DNA of 64,000 bases from contig CACYHE010000002.1 in NCBI GenBank assembly GCA_902774185.1, positions 61,259 to 125,258 on the forward strand, in the 5' to 3' direction. This document shows positions 16,268 to 23,636 of this stretch, piece by piece. The first letter of the stretch is position 1; every line of letters starts with the position of its first letter. This DNA comes from an uncultured Bacteroidales bacterium (GTDB taxonomy: Bacteria; Bacteroidota; Bacteroidia; Bacteroidales; Paludibacteraceae). The translations under genes were made by a program, and so were the position numbers. The notes beneath the pieces were generated by a model. The model saw only the letters and a list, made by a program, of their open reading frames with translations, did not search any database and was not told the origin of the DNA.

Positions 16268-19200
16268 ATGAAAACAAAACTCTTTTCTTTGTTCTTGATG
16301 CTTACAATTAGCGCTGGAACTATCTTTGCTTCCAACACACAAGTGGGTGGTATTTGGTATAATTTTGATGCCTCTTTATTAACTGCTGAGGTTACTTATA
16401 AGGGCGCATCATCTTATGCATACGAAGAATATTCCGGTGCAGTAGCTATCCCATCATCTGTCACTTACAATAACAAGACCTATAGTGTCACTAGCATTGG
16501 AGCGCAGGCTTTTGAATATTGCAGCAGTTTGACCTCTGTAACTATTCCAAATAGTGTGACTAGCATTGGAGATAATGCTTTCTTTGGTTGCTCCGGTTTA
16601 ACTTCTATAATTATTCCTAATAGTATTACAAGTATAGGAAAGAATGCTTTTATCGGTTGTACAAGCTTGACCTCGGTAACTATCCCCAATAGCATCACAA
16701 GCATTGGTGATGGAACTTTCGATGGACACACTTTGATAGATCCAGTTTATAATGACCATATTTTTGCTTGTTTGCCTACGTCTTATTCTGGCGCTTATAC
16801 AATTCCCGAAGGTATAGAATCCATTGCAGGTTGTGCTTTTTCTGGCTGCACCAATTTAACCTCTGTAACTATTCCTAATAGCGTCACAATCATTGGATCT
16901 TCTGCTTTTTCAGGATGTACCGGTTTAACTTCTGTTACTATTCCAAATAGCATCACAAGTATTGAAAGTTGGGCTTTCTATGGATGCACCGGTTTGACTT
17001 CGGTGACGATTCCAAATAGTGTCACAAGCACTGGACATTCTGCTTTCTATGGTTGCACAGGCTTGACCTCTGTAACAATTCCAAATAGTGTGACTAGCAT
17101 CGAAGATCGTGCTTTCTCTGGCTGCACAAATTTAACCTCAGTTACACTAAATTCTAATGCAATTGTTAGCAAAAAATATACTTCTTCGTCAGGTTTTAAA
17201 AACATATTTGGCGATCAAGTAACAGAGTATATAATTGGTGAGGATGTCACAAGTATTGGAGAGCTGGTTTTCTATGGTTGCACCGGTTTGACCACTGTAA
17301 CTATTCCTAATAGTGTCATAAGCATTGGAGCGCAGGCTTTCTATGGATGCTCCGGCTTAACTTCTGTAAATATTGGTAATAGCGTTACAAGCATTGGAAA
17401 TAATGCTTTCTATAATTGCACCGGATTGACCTCTGTAACTATTCCTAATAGCGTCACAAGCATTGGAGCGCATGCTTTCTCTTATTGCAAAAGTTTAACC
17501 TCTGTAACAATTCCAAATAGTGTTACAAGCATTGGAGATTATACTTTCTATGGATGCACTGGTTTAACCTCTGTGACTATTCCTAATAGTGTCATAAGCA
17601 TTGGAGCGCAGGCTTTCTATGGATGCTCCGGCTTAACTTCTGTAAATATTGGTAATAGTGTCACAAGTATTGGAGAGAAGGCTTTCTATGGATGCTCCGG
17701 TTTAACTTCTATAATTATTCCTAATAGTGTCATAAGCATTGGAGCGCAGGCTTTATATGGATGCACAGCTTTAACCTCTGTAACAATTCCAAATAGTGTT
17801 ACAAGCATTGGATCTTCTGCTTTCTCAGGATGTACTGCTTTAATCTCTGTACATATTACTGATATCGCTGCGTGGTGTAAAATTGATTTTGCTTACGAAC
17901 ATGCTAATCCGCTATATTTTGCTCACAATTTATATTTGAATGGAGAACTGGTTAAAAATTTGGTTATTCCAAATAGTGTTAAAACTATTAGTAGGTACGC
18001 CTTCTCCGGCTGTACGAGTTTAACTTCAGTCACAATTCCAAATAGTGTTACAGACATTGGAGAATGGGCTTTTTATAATTGCAGCGGTTTACCCTCTGTA
18101 ACTGTACCTAATAGTGTTACAAGCATTGGAAATAATGCTTTCTGTAATTGTACCGGCTTAACCTCTGTAACTATTCCTAATAGCGTTATAAGCATTGGAG
18201 AAAGTGCTTTCTCTGGTTGCACTGGTTTGACCTCTGTAACTATTCCTAATAGCGTCACAAGCATTGGTCGTTTTGCTTTCTCAGGATGCACCGGTTTGAC
18301 TTCGGTGACGATTCCTAATAGTGTTACAAGCATTGGAAATAATGCTTTCTCTCATTGCACCGGCTTAACCTCTGTAACTATTCCTAATAGCGTCACAAGT
18401 ATTGGTGATAGAACTTTCCAGAATTGTACAAGTTTGACATCTATAGTACTAGAATCAGAAACTCCACCAGATTGCGGGACGGGCGTGTTTGGCGGTTGTT
18501 CTAAATTGAAATCGATAATTGTACCATGTGGCTCGTTAGAGCGATATCGATCAAAATCAGGTTGGTCTGATTATGCGTCAAGAATCAACTATGTATATTT
18601 GGCTTCAATTACTAGTATGACCGAAAACGGTAGTGTATCTACAGATAAGGATGTTGTAACGGTTTGTGATGATCCTTTTGTAACACTTACGGCTATTCCT
18701 GATTATGGTTATCATTTCATTCAATGGAACGATGGGAATACCGAAAACCCACGTACAATAGAGGTATATCAAGATACTACATTTATTGCAGAATTTGCAA
18801 TTGCTAAATATGGAACTTGTGGTCTCAATAATGCCCTCAAATGGTCATTCGAAGACAAATCAAAGTCATTAACCATTAGCGGAAAAGGAGAATTAACAGA
18901 AAACTATACCTTTGGTCTTGAGGCACCGACGCAAATGCAAAATCTTATTATCGGTAACGAAGTGACGGCTATCGGTGAGAGAGCTTTTTATGCAACAAAT
19001 ACACTTAACCACCTAACAATAGGTGGCAATGTGGCTTCTATTGGCGACTATGCCTTTGCGGAGTGCAAGAATTTTGATGATATTACTTGCTATGCGACAA
19101 ACGTCCCAATAATTACAGAAAAGACATTTGAGAATGTAGGAAACAAGCAGTATATCTATCTATATGTGCCGGAAGATCGCGAACGTGCATATAAACGCGA

Positions 19201-19726
19201 TGTTAATTGGGGACAATTTGATATCCAAATAAAAGGCGCAGAAACGACTAATACTGACGGTAAAGTGACTATTGTCCCTACAGATAACACCGTTGAGATA
19301 ACTTGGCCTTCTGTTGCAAATGCAGATACCTATGAAATTGTCATTACCAAAGATGGTGAGGTTGTTTGTACGCTTATCTTTAACGCTGATGGACAATTAG
19401 CCGGAATAGCTTTTGCTCCAAGCCGCAATAATACCCAGCAGGCACAAACCACTGGTTTTAGGTTTACTGTTACCGGATTAACGAATGGTACCAATTATGG
19501 CTACAAGATTGCATCGAAGAATGCAAGCGGTGTAACTATTAACGAGAAGTCCGGCTCATTTACCACCACCGGCGGAGCACAAGGCATAGACCAAATCACC
19601 AATGACCCATACGGCGTAAGCAGATTGGAAGAATTACAAATCACCAATAAAATCCTCCGTGATGGCCAAATCCTCATCCTCCGTGGTGATCATACCTACA
19701 CCCTCACCGGCCAGGAGGTAAAGTAA
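16268..19726 (+). CDS. BspA-type leucine-rich repeat surface protein
   Basis: A 1152-residue secreted protein. Signal peptide: LFSLFLMLTISAGTIFAS. Residues about 60-750 are 23-residue repeats of the form LTSVTIPNSVTSIG..AF.GC, the LRR_5 type of BspA proteins that mediate adhesion in oral and gut bacteria. An InlB-like beta-repeat (PDYGYHFIQWNDG) follows, then more LRR units and a fibronectin-III-like domain (about 1010-1110). The C-terminus ILRDGQILILRGDHTYTLTG resembles the tail of the subtilase at 23.4 kb and may be a sorting tag. Codon use is much more AT-rich than the flanking housekeeping genes. Confidence 0.92.
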   Translation: MKTKLFSLFLMLTISAGTIFASNTQVGGIWYNFDASLLTAEVTYKGASSYAYEEYSGAVAIPSSVTYNNKTYSVTSIGAQAFEYCSSLTSVTIPNSVTSIGDNAFFGCSGLTSIIIPNSITSIGKNAFIGCTSLTSVTIPNSITSIGDGTFDGHTLIDPVYNDHIFACLPTSYSGAYTIPEGIESIAGCAFSGCTNLTSVTIPNSVTIIGSSAFSGCTGLTSVTIPNSITSIESWAFYGCTGLTSVTIPNSVTSTGHSAFYGCTGLTSVTIPNSVTSIEDRAFSGCTNLTSVTLNSNAIVSKKYTSSSGFKNIFGDQVTEYIIGEDVTSIGELVFYGCTGLTTVTIPNSVISIGAQAFYGCSGLTSVNIGNSVTSIGNNAFYNCTGLTSVTIPNSVTSIGAHAFSYCKSLTSVTIPNSVTSIGDYTFYGCTGLTSVTIPNSVISIGAQAFYGCSGLTSVNIGNSVTSIGEKAFYGCSGLTSIIIPNSVISIGAQALYGCTALTSVTIPNSVTSIGSSAFSGCTALISVHITDIAAWCKIDFAYEHANPLYFAHNLYLNGELVKNLVIPNSVKTISRYAFSGCTSLTSVTIPNSVTDIGEWAFYNCSGLPSVTVPNSVTSIGNNAFCNCTGLTSVTIPNSVISIGESAFSGCTGLTSVTIPNSVTSIGRFAFSGCTGLTSVTIPNSVTSIGNNAFSHCTGLTSVTIPNSVTSIGDRTFQNCTSLTSIVLESETPPDCGTGVFGGCSKLKSIIVPCGSLERYRSKSGWSDYASRINYVYLASITSMTENGSVSTDKDVVTVCDDPFVTLTAIPDYGYHFIQWNDGNTENPRTIEVYQDTTFIAEFAIAKYGTCGLNNALKWSFEDKSKSLTISGKGELTENYTFGLEAPTQMQNLIIGNEVTAIGERAFYATNTLNHLTIGGNVASIGDYAFAECKNFDDITCYATNVPIITEKTFENVGNKQYIYLYVPEDRERAYKRDVNWGQFDIQIKGAETTNTDGKVTIVPTDNTVEITWPSVANADTYEIVITKDGEVVCTLIFNADGQLAGIAFAPSRNNTQQAQTTGFRFTVTGLTNGTNYGYKIASKNASGVTINEKSGSFTTTGGAQGIDQITNDPYGVSRLEELQITNKILRDGQILILRGDHTYTLTGQEVK
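16485..18430 (+). repeat. Tandem 69-bp LRR coding repeats
   Basis: About two dozen 69-bp units (23 codons) in the BspA-like gene, with two non-repeat interruptions near 17150-17240 and 17860-17960. The segments starting at 17300 and 17576 are identical for about 82 bp at an offset of exactly 276 bp, or four units. Confidence 0.9.
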
Positions 19727-19779
19727 TTTGCTCCGTCTGTTCTCGCCGCATTGTATGCGGCCATCCCATTAGTTAAGTG

Positions 19780-19806
19780 CGCGCGCCGAAAGACGCGCGT
19801 ATTTTG
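19780..19806 (+). terminator. Possible terminator after the BspA-like gene
   Basis: CGCGCG (19780-19785), loop CCGAAAGA, CGCGCG (19794-19799), then TATTTTG. The T tract is weak, so this is tentative. Confidence 0.4.
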
Positions 19807-19843
19807 TATATTTTCATTTTTCTTCCATTTTTGCGCTCTAAAA

Positions 19844-19875
19844 TTTGCATATTCCAAAAAATTGTTGTACCTTTG
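19844..19875 (+). promoter_or_regulatory. Promoter upstream of the 142-residue hypothetical
   Basis: -33 TTTG (19844-19847) followed by CATATTCC, 20 bp, -7 TACCTTTG (19868-19875). The spacer is nearly identical to those at 3767 and 14060. Confidence 0.8.
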
Positions 19876-19884
19876 CACCCGATT

Positions 19885-19977
19885 ATGGAACTCAACCATC
19901 GATACCTATGCAATCCCTGTAAAACAAAGGGTTGCCACGGATGCGTATTGGGTGATTATAGGGCGATTATTGCGTGA
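19885..19977 (+). CDS. Possible 30-residue protein with two CxxC pairs
   Basis: A short frame beginning about 10 nt past the -7 element encodes MELNHRYLCNPCKTKG and continues CHGCVLGDYRAIIA. Two CxxC pairs six residues apart (CNPC, CHGC) resemble a tiny zinc knuckle. The predicted transcript start leaves almost no leader. It could instead be the untranslated leader of the gene at 20045. No known family is recognised. Confidence 0.3.
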   Translation: MELNHRYLCNPCKTKGCHGCVLGDYRAIIA

Positions 19978-20044
19978 TTATTGCGTGATTCGATACCATA
20001 TCAATAGATCAGAGAACAATTAAAAACCACAAAATCATTACCTT

Positions 20045-20473
20045 ATGGCAAGAGAAAGACTAACCCCCGGTATAGAGGAAGTGAACGGCGCTACATCCCC
20101 GGGACATATTCATCGCGTCAAGCGCTTTCGCAATGCTCGGGGACGAATCATCGGAATCGGCGTACAAGAGACCTATGACGTCCTTCACCCGCGTGATTGG
20201 AAGAAAAATCCGGCAAGAGGCGAAGAGAAAAACAACCAACAATTCTTCAAAAAAGCTTCAGAAATCATGGATAAAGCCTTGAATGACCCCAAACTATATG
20301 ACTTCTGGCAACGTCGTTTTGAGGCGCAACTTACCGTCACGCGAGGCTCTAAACCCGACCCGTTTGCCGCAACCCTTCCAAACGGCTCCAAGAAACGATA
20401 CAAGCGTTTCGATGCCTTTGTGCGAACGATCATTATGCAAGAACTCAAATTCAAACAAAAAAATCAGCAATAA
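20045..20473 (+). CDS. Conserved hypothetical protein, 142 residues
   Basis: A basic soluble protein with no signal peptide. It begins ARERLTPGIEEVNGATSP and has a helical middle (NNQQFFKKASEIMDKALND) and an aromatic/basic C-terminal part (FWQRRFEAQL, KKRYKRFDAFVRTIIMQEL). The order (short N-terminal segment, helix with A..I...AL.DP, then W/F..RF..Q) resembles small Bacteroidales proteins of unknown function, but I cannot name a domain. GC content returns to the housekeeping level here, marking the right side of the AT-rich island. Confidence 0.65.
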   Translation: MARERLTPGIEEVNGATSPGHIHRVKRFRNARGRIIGIGVQETYDVLHPRDWKKNPARGEEKNNQQFFKKASEIMDKALNDPKLYDFWQRRFEAQLTVTRGSKPDPFAATLPNGSKKRYKRFDAFVRTIIMQELKFKQKNQQ

Positions 20474-20497
20474 ATCACTAAAAAAATGGCATGCACC

Positions 20498-20529
20498 CTT
20501 GTGTATGTCATTTTTTTTCTGTACCTTTG
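20498..20529 (+). promoter_or_regulatory. rlmD promoter
   Basis: -33 CTTG (20498-20501) followed by TGTATGTC, 20 bp, -7 TACCTTTG (20522-20529). The rlmD ATG is at 20551. Confidence 0.75.
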
Positions 20530-20550
20530 CACCCGCAAAGGTTTTTACAT

Positions 20551-22041
20551 ATGGGCAAGAAGAAAAATTTACCGATTTTAGAGCATATCGAGATCACCGG
20601 TGTCGCTGCCGAAGGTAAGGCGTTGGCAAGAATACAGACCGCTGACGCTGACGGAACTCAGAGCACAGACAAAATGGTTTGTTTTGTGCCGAATTGCGTG
20701 CCGGGAGATATCGTCGATCTGCAGGTGACGAAGAAGAAACACTCCTTCATGGAGGCGAAAGTGCTGCGTATCGTGCAGCCGAGTAAGGTGCGTTGCGAAG
20801 CAAGGTGCAAGCATTTCGGTGTGTGTGGGGGGTGCAAATGGCAGATACTACCCTACACGGAGCAACTCAGATACAAACAGCAACAGATTGTGGATAACCT
20901 GACCCGTATCGGTAAGATCGAATTGCCGGAGATAAGTCCCATTCTGGGCAGCAAGCATATCTACGAGTACCGTAATAAGTTAGAGTTTACCTGTGCCGAC
21001 AGACGTTGGTATCCCTGGGAAGTGATCGAAGCCGCCGGAGGTTTGGATAAAATCGACAGTTCGTACGGACTTGGTTTTCACATCCCCAATTGTTTCGACA
21101 AAGTGCTGGATATCGAAGAGTGCCACTTGATGCCGGACATCAACAACCGTATTCGTAATAGCGTACGTGCCTATGCACGTGAGCACGGCTTGACGTTCTA
21201 TAACGAACACACGCACGAGGGACTCTTGCGTACCCTCATCCTGCGTAACAACCACAAAGGGGAGTTGATGCTCATCGTCTGTTTCGGAGCCGAAATTAAG
21301 AATGAAGAATTAAGAATTAAGAATTTCCTTGAATATCTGCATAACGAGTTTCCGGAGATCATATCGTTGCTTTACGTGGAGAACACCAAGTTCAACGATA
21401 CCATCGGGGATCTGGAGGTGAAGACCTATTTCGGACAAGACCACATCATCGAAGAGATGGAAGGGCTGCAATTCAAAGTGGGTCCCAAATCTTTCTATCA
21501 AACCAATACCGAACAGGCGTACGAACTATACAAAGTAGCACGGGAGTTTGCATTTGACCAATTACCAATGACAAATGACAAATCACAAATGCCTTTGGTT
21601 TATGACCTTTATACCGGTACCGGCACGATTGCTAATTTCGTGGCACGTCAGGCAAGGCAAGTCATCGGTATCGAGTACGTACCTGAAGCCATCGAGGACG
21701 CCAAAATCAACTCCGCCATCAACGGCATCCAAAACACCCTATTCTTCGCCGGTGACATGAAGGATATCCTCAATGATGACTTTGTAGCTAAATACGGCCG
21801 TCCCGATGTCATCATCACCGACCCGCCCCGTGCCGGTATGCACGAAGATGTGGTGAACGTCATCCTTAACGCCGAACCCAAACGGATCGTCTATGTCAGC
21901 TGTAACCCTGCCACGCAGGCACGGGACTTGGCGCTGCTTGATGCCAAGTACAAAGTGACCAAAGTGCAACCCGTCGATATGTTCCCGCACACGCAGCATG
22001 TCGAAAATGTAGTACAATTGGAATTGAAAATTGAAAATTGA
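20551..22041 (+). CDS. rlmD: 23S rRNA (uracil-5-)-methyltransferase, RlmD/RumA family
   Basis: SAM-dependent m5U methyltransferase of 23S rRNA, 496 residues. Seen: an N-terminal TRAM-like barrel, the iron-sulfur cysteines CKHFGVCGGCKW, the SAM motif YDLYTGTGTIANF, the DPPRAGMH segment and the catalytic cysteine in YVSCNPATQARDL. The ATG at 20551 was chosen because the promoter -7 element lies at 20522-20529; the frame upstream crosses it. Three repeat tracts lie in this gene: two in frame (encoding KNEELRIKNF and PMTNDKSQMP), and the last codons plus stop (LKIEN-stop) are repeat-derived. Confidence 0.92.
   Translation: MGKKKNLPILEHIEITGVAAEGKALARIQTADADGTQSTDKMVCFVPNCVPGDIVDLQVTKKKHSFMEAKVLRIVQPSKVRCEARCKHFGVCGGCKWQILPYTEQLRYKQQQIVDNLTRIGKIELPEISPILGSKHIYEYRNKLEFTCADRRWYPWEVIEAAGGLDKIDSSYGLGFHIPNCFDKVLDIEECHLMPDINNRIRNSVRAYAREHGLTFYNEHTHEGLLRTLILRNNHKGELMLIVCFGAEIKNEELRIKNFLEYLHNEFPEIISLLYVENTKFNDTIGDLEVKTYFGQDHIIEEMEGLQFKVGPKSFYQTNTEQAYELYKVAREFAFDQLPMTNDKSQMPLVYDLYTGTGTIANFVARQARQVIGIEYVPEAIEDAKINSAINGIQNTLFFAGDMKDILNDDFVAKYGRPDVIITDPPRAGMHEDVVNVILNAEPKRIVYVSCNPATQARDLALLDAKYKVTKVQPVDMFPHTQHVENVVQLELKIEN
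21294..21327. repeat. Heptad tract inside rlmD (first)
   Basis: AATTAAG, AATGAAG, AATTAAG, AATTAAG: 7-bp period, in frame, encoding IKNEELRIKN. Confidence 0.85.
21557..21592. repeat. Heptad tract inside rlmD (second)
   Basis: ACCAATG, ACAAATG, ACAAATC, ACAAATG: 7-bp period, in frame, encoding PMTNDKSQM just before the SAM-binding motif. Confidence 0.85.
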
Positions 22042-22053
22042 TAATTGATAATT
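22018..22053. repeat. Heptad tract at the rlmD-subtilase junction
   Basis: ATTGAAA and ATTGATA units. The tract encodes the last residues (LKIEN) and TGA of rlmD and runs up to the subtilase ATG at 22054. Confidence 0.85.
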
Positions 22054-23466
22054 ATGTTCTTGCTTATACTCTATGTCTATTTTGTGTCTTTCTTGGACAA
22101 ACCCGAGAAGACCGCTCCGCAGTTATCGCCACGTGCCGTAGAGCAACGTGCCAAATGGCATATCGAAACCGACGGAATGGACTATCCGGTCAGCGCGATG
22201 TACACGGACAGCCTGCGTCGAATGGGAGTGAAGATATACCATCAGAGTCGATGGTTTAACGGCGTGACCTGTGAGATGGACGAAAAAACCGCAAGCAAAG
22301 TAGCCGAACTGAAGTTCGTTACCGATGTGGAGATGACACGCGATGACAGTGACCCGATCTACGGACCGCGTAAGCGAAGAACACAGAGCACAGAACACAG
22401 AACACAGATAACGTATTGGACGGATGAACAACTATCGCTCTACAACCTCCAACCCCTGCACAAAGCCGGCTTTGAGGGACAAGGCATTCTGATGACCATC
22501 TGTGACGGAGCTTTTTGTAATGCCCAGAAGATGAGTTGTTTTCGCAAAGAACTGCACTTGGGTTCTTTTGACCTCACCGACGATACGGATCCATTCTACG
22601 GAACCACCGGTGCCCATGGTACGCAATGTTTGAGTGCCATCTCCGGTCTAACAGACGATTTCTACGGAGCTGCTACCAAGGCGCAGTACTACCTCATGCG
22701 CAGCGAAGAGAATAAGACGGAGTCACCCAAAGAGATGGATAACTTAGTGGTTGCCCTGGAAAAAGCGGACTCCCTCGGTGTCAATATTTTCTCCGTCTCC
22801 TTAGGCTATGCCTATTTTGATAACGACGATTGGACCCTGTCCAAGACGGCATTGAACGGCAGAACCACCCGAGCCAGCCAGGCGGCTACTATCGCTGCCC
22901 GCAAAGGTATGCTGGTATGTGTAGCGGCAGGTAACGAAGGAAACAAAGATTGGCACACGATCTGTTCCCCGGCTGACGCGGACAGTATCCTGACGGTAGG
23001 CGCTGTCGATGTGGACGGACAGATCGCAGCCTTCTCCAGTTTCGGTCCTTCGGCAGACGGACGTATCAAACCCGAAGTGTGCGCCGTTGGCGCGCAAACA
23101 ACGCTTATCAGCCCTTCCGAAGAAGTAATCACCAGTAACGGAACCAGTTTTGCGACTCCGCTCATAGCCGGTTTGGCAGCTTCTTTATGGTCTGCCCTGC
23201 CCGACGAGAACGCCATGCAGATACGTGAACGTATCATCCGTTCTGCCGACCGTTATACCCAACCCGACATGCAACAGTACGGTTACGGCATCCCCAACGC
23301 TTGGGTTGCTTACACCATGGACACGCCGTCGGGGATAGAGAGCACAGAACACAGAACACAGAGCACAGGCTGTAAGAAGATACTGCGTAACGGACAAATC
23401 TTTTTGATGTACCAAGGACAGATGTACGATGTACAAGGGAGAAGGATTAAAAGTATAAGTGAATAA
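22054..23466 (+). CDS. Subtilisin-like serine protease (S8), secreted
   Basis: A 470-residue subtilase with all catalytic residues visible: Asp151 (MTICDGAFC), His188 (TGAHGTQC), the oxyanion Asn in AAGNEGN, and Ser365 (NGTSFATP). The N-terminus FLLILYVYFVSFLDKPEK is a short hydrophobic leader, so export is likely. I start at ATG 22054; upstream codons are repeat. Two ACAGAAC-type tracts lie in frame: one before the catalytic Asp (QSTEHRTQ), one just before the C-terminal tail (STEHRTQST). The tail ILRNGQIFLMYQGQMYDVQG resembles the BspA protein's C-terminus. The stop overlaps the T-run of the opposing SRP RNA terminator. Confidence 0.9.
   Translation: MFLLILYVYFVSFLDKPEKTAPQLSPRAVEQRAKWHIETDGMDYPVSAMYTDSLRRMGVKIYHQSRWFNGVTCEMDEKTASKVAELKFVTDVEMTRDDSDPIYGPRKRRTQSTEHRTQITYWTDEQLSLYNLQPLHKAGFEGQGILMTICDGAFCNAQKMSCFRKELHLGSFDLTDDTDPFYGTTGAHGTQCLSAISGLTDDFYGAATKAQYYLMRSEENKTESPKEMDNLVVALEKADSLGVNIFSVSLGYAYFDNDDWTLSKTALNGRTTRASQAATIAARKGMLVCVAAGNEGNKDWHTICSPADADSILTVGAVDVDGQIAAFSSFGPSADGRIKPEVCAVGAQTTLISPSEEVITSNGTSFATPLIAGLAASLWSALPDENAMQIRERIIRSADRYTQPDMQQYGYGIPNAWVAYTMDTPSGIESTEHRTQSTGCKKILRNGQIFLMYQGQMYDVQGRRIKSISE
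22380..22409. repeat. Heptad tract inside the subtilase gene (first)
   Basis: AACACAG, AGCACAG, AACACAG, AACACAG: 7-bp period, in frame, encoding TQSTEHRTQ. Confidence 0.9.
23338..23370. repeat. Heptad tract inside the subtilase gene (second)
   Basis: AGAGCAC, AGAACAC, AGAACAC, AGAGCAC: same family as the first tract, in frame, encoding ESTEHRTQST, between the protease domain and the C-terminal tail. Confidence 0.9.
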
Positions 23467-23471
23467 AAAAA

Positions 23472-23568
23472 GAGCAAGCTGACTACATCGCACCGCTACA
23501 ACCTCTTACCCTTGCTCCGGTCAAGGCCTGGGGGAGTTCAGAGGGAGCTGGTCGTATAGGACTTGCTC
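23472..23568 (-). ncRNA. ffs: Signal recognition particle RNA (4.5S-type)
   Basis: On the minus strand the outer stem GAGCAAGT pairs with AGCTTGCTC, and the conserved internal segments ACTCCCCCAGG and AGCAAGGGTAAG frame the apical hairpin, followed by GGTTGTAGCGGTGCG. This is the small bacterial SRP RNA that binds Ffh. The apical loop region reads CCUUGACCGG between CAGG and AGCA. At the tetraloop position that gives UGAC, a URRC-type loop rather than GGAA, closed by a U-C mismatch. Promoter at 23590-23621; a T-run (complement of 23464-23471) ends it inside the subtilase stop codon region. Confidence 0.88.
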
Positions 23569-23589
23569 TATAATTCTCAAAATCGGCTG

Positions 23590-23621
23590 CAAAAGTACTG
23601 CTTTTTTTTGACATACGCAAG
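23590..23621 (-). promoter_or_regulatory. SRP RNA promoter
   Basis: Minus strand: CTTG (23618-23621), 20 bp, TACTTTTG (23590-23597). The predicted start is near 23583, just upstream of the SRP RNA 5' stem. Confidence 0.8.
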
Positions 23622-23636
23622 TTTTTTTGAAAAAAA

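Larger units (their letters stand above)
19727..20044. other. 318-bp gap: hairpins, promoter and a possible small reading frame
   Basis: Contents in order: a perfect hairpin GCCGCA-TTGTA-TGCGGC (19745-19761), a CGCGCG/CGCGCG hairpin (19780-19799) before a T-rich stretch that may end the BspA transcript, a promoter (19844-19875), a 30-codon frame (19885-19977), and loose repeats of GTGATTATTGC near 19950-19990. Confidence 0.6.

Noticed and set aside
18073-18333. Antisense frames with LGIVTEVKPVQ repeats
   Set aside because: Simple reverse reading of LRR-coding DNA.
16485-18430. CRISPR-like regular repeats
   Set aside because: The 69-bp units are contiguous, in frame and encode LRR repeats; there are no unique spacers and no cas genes.
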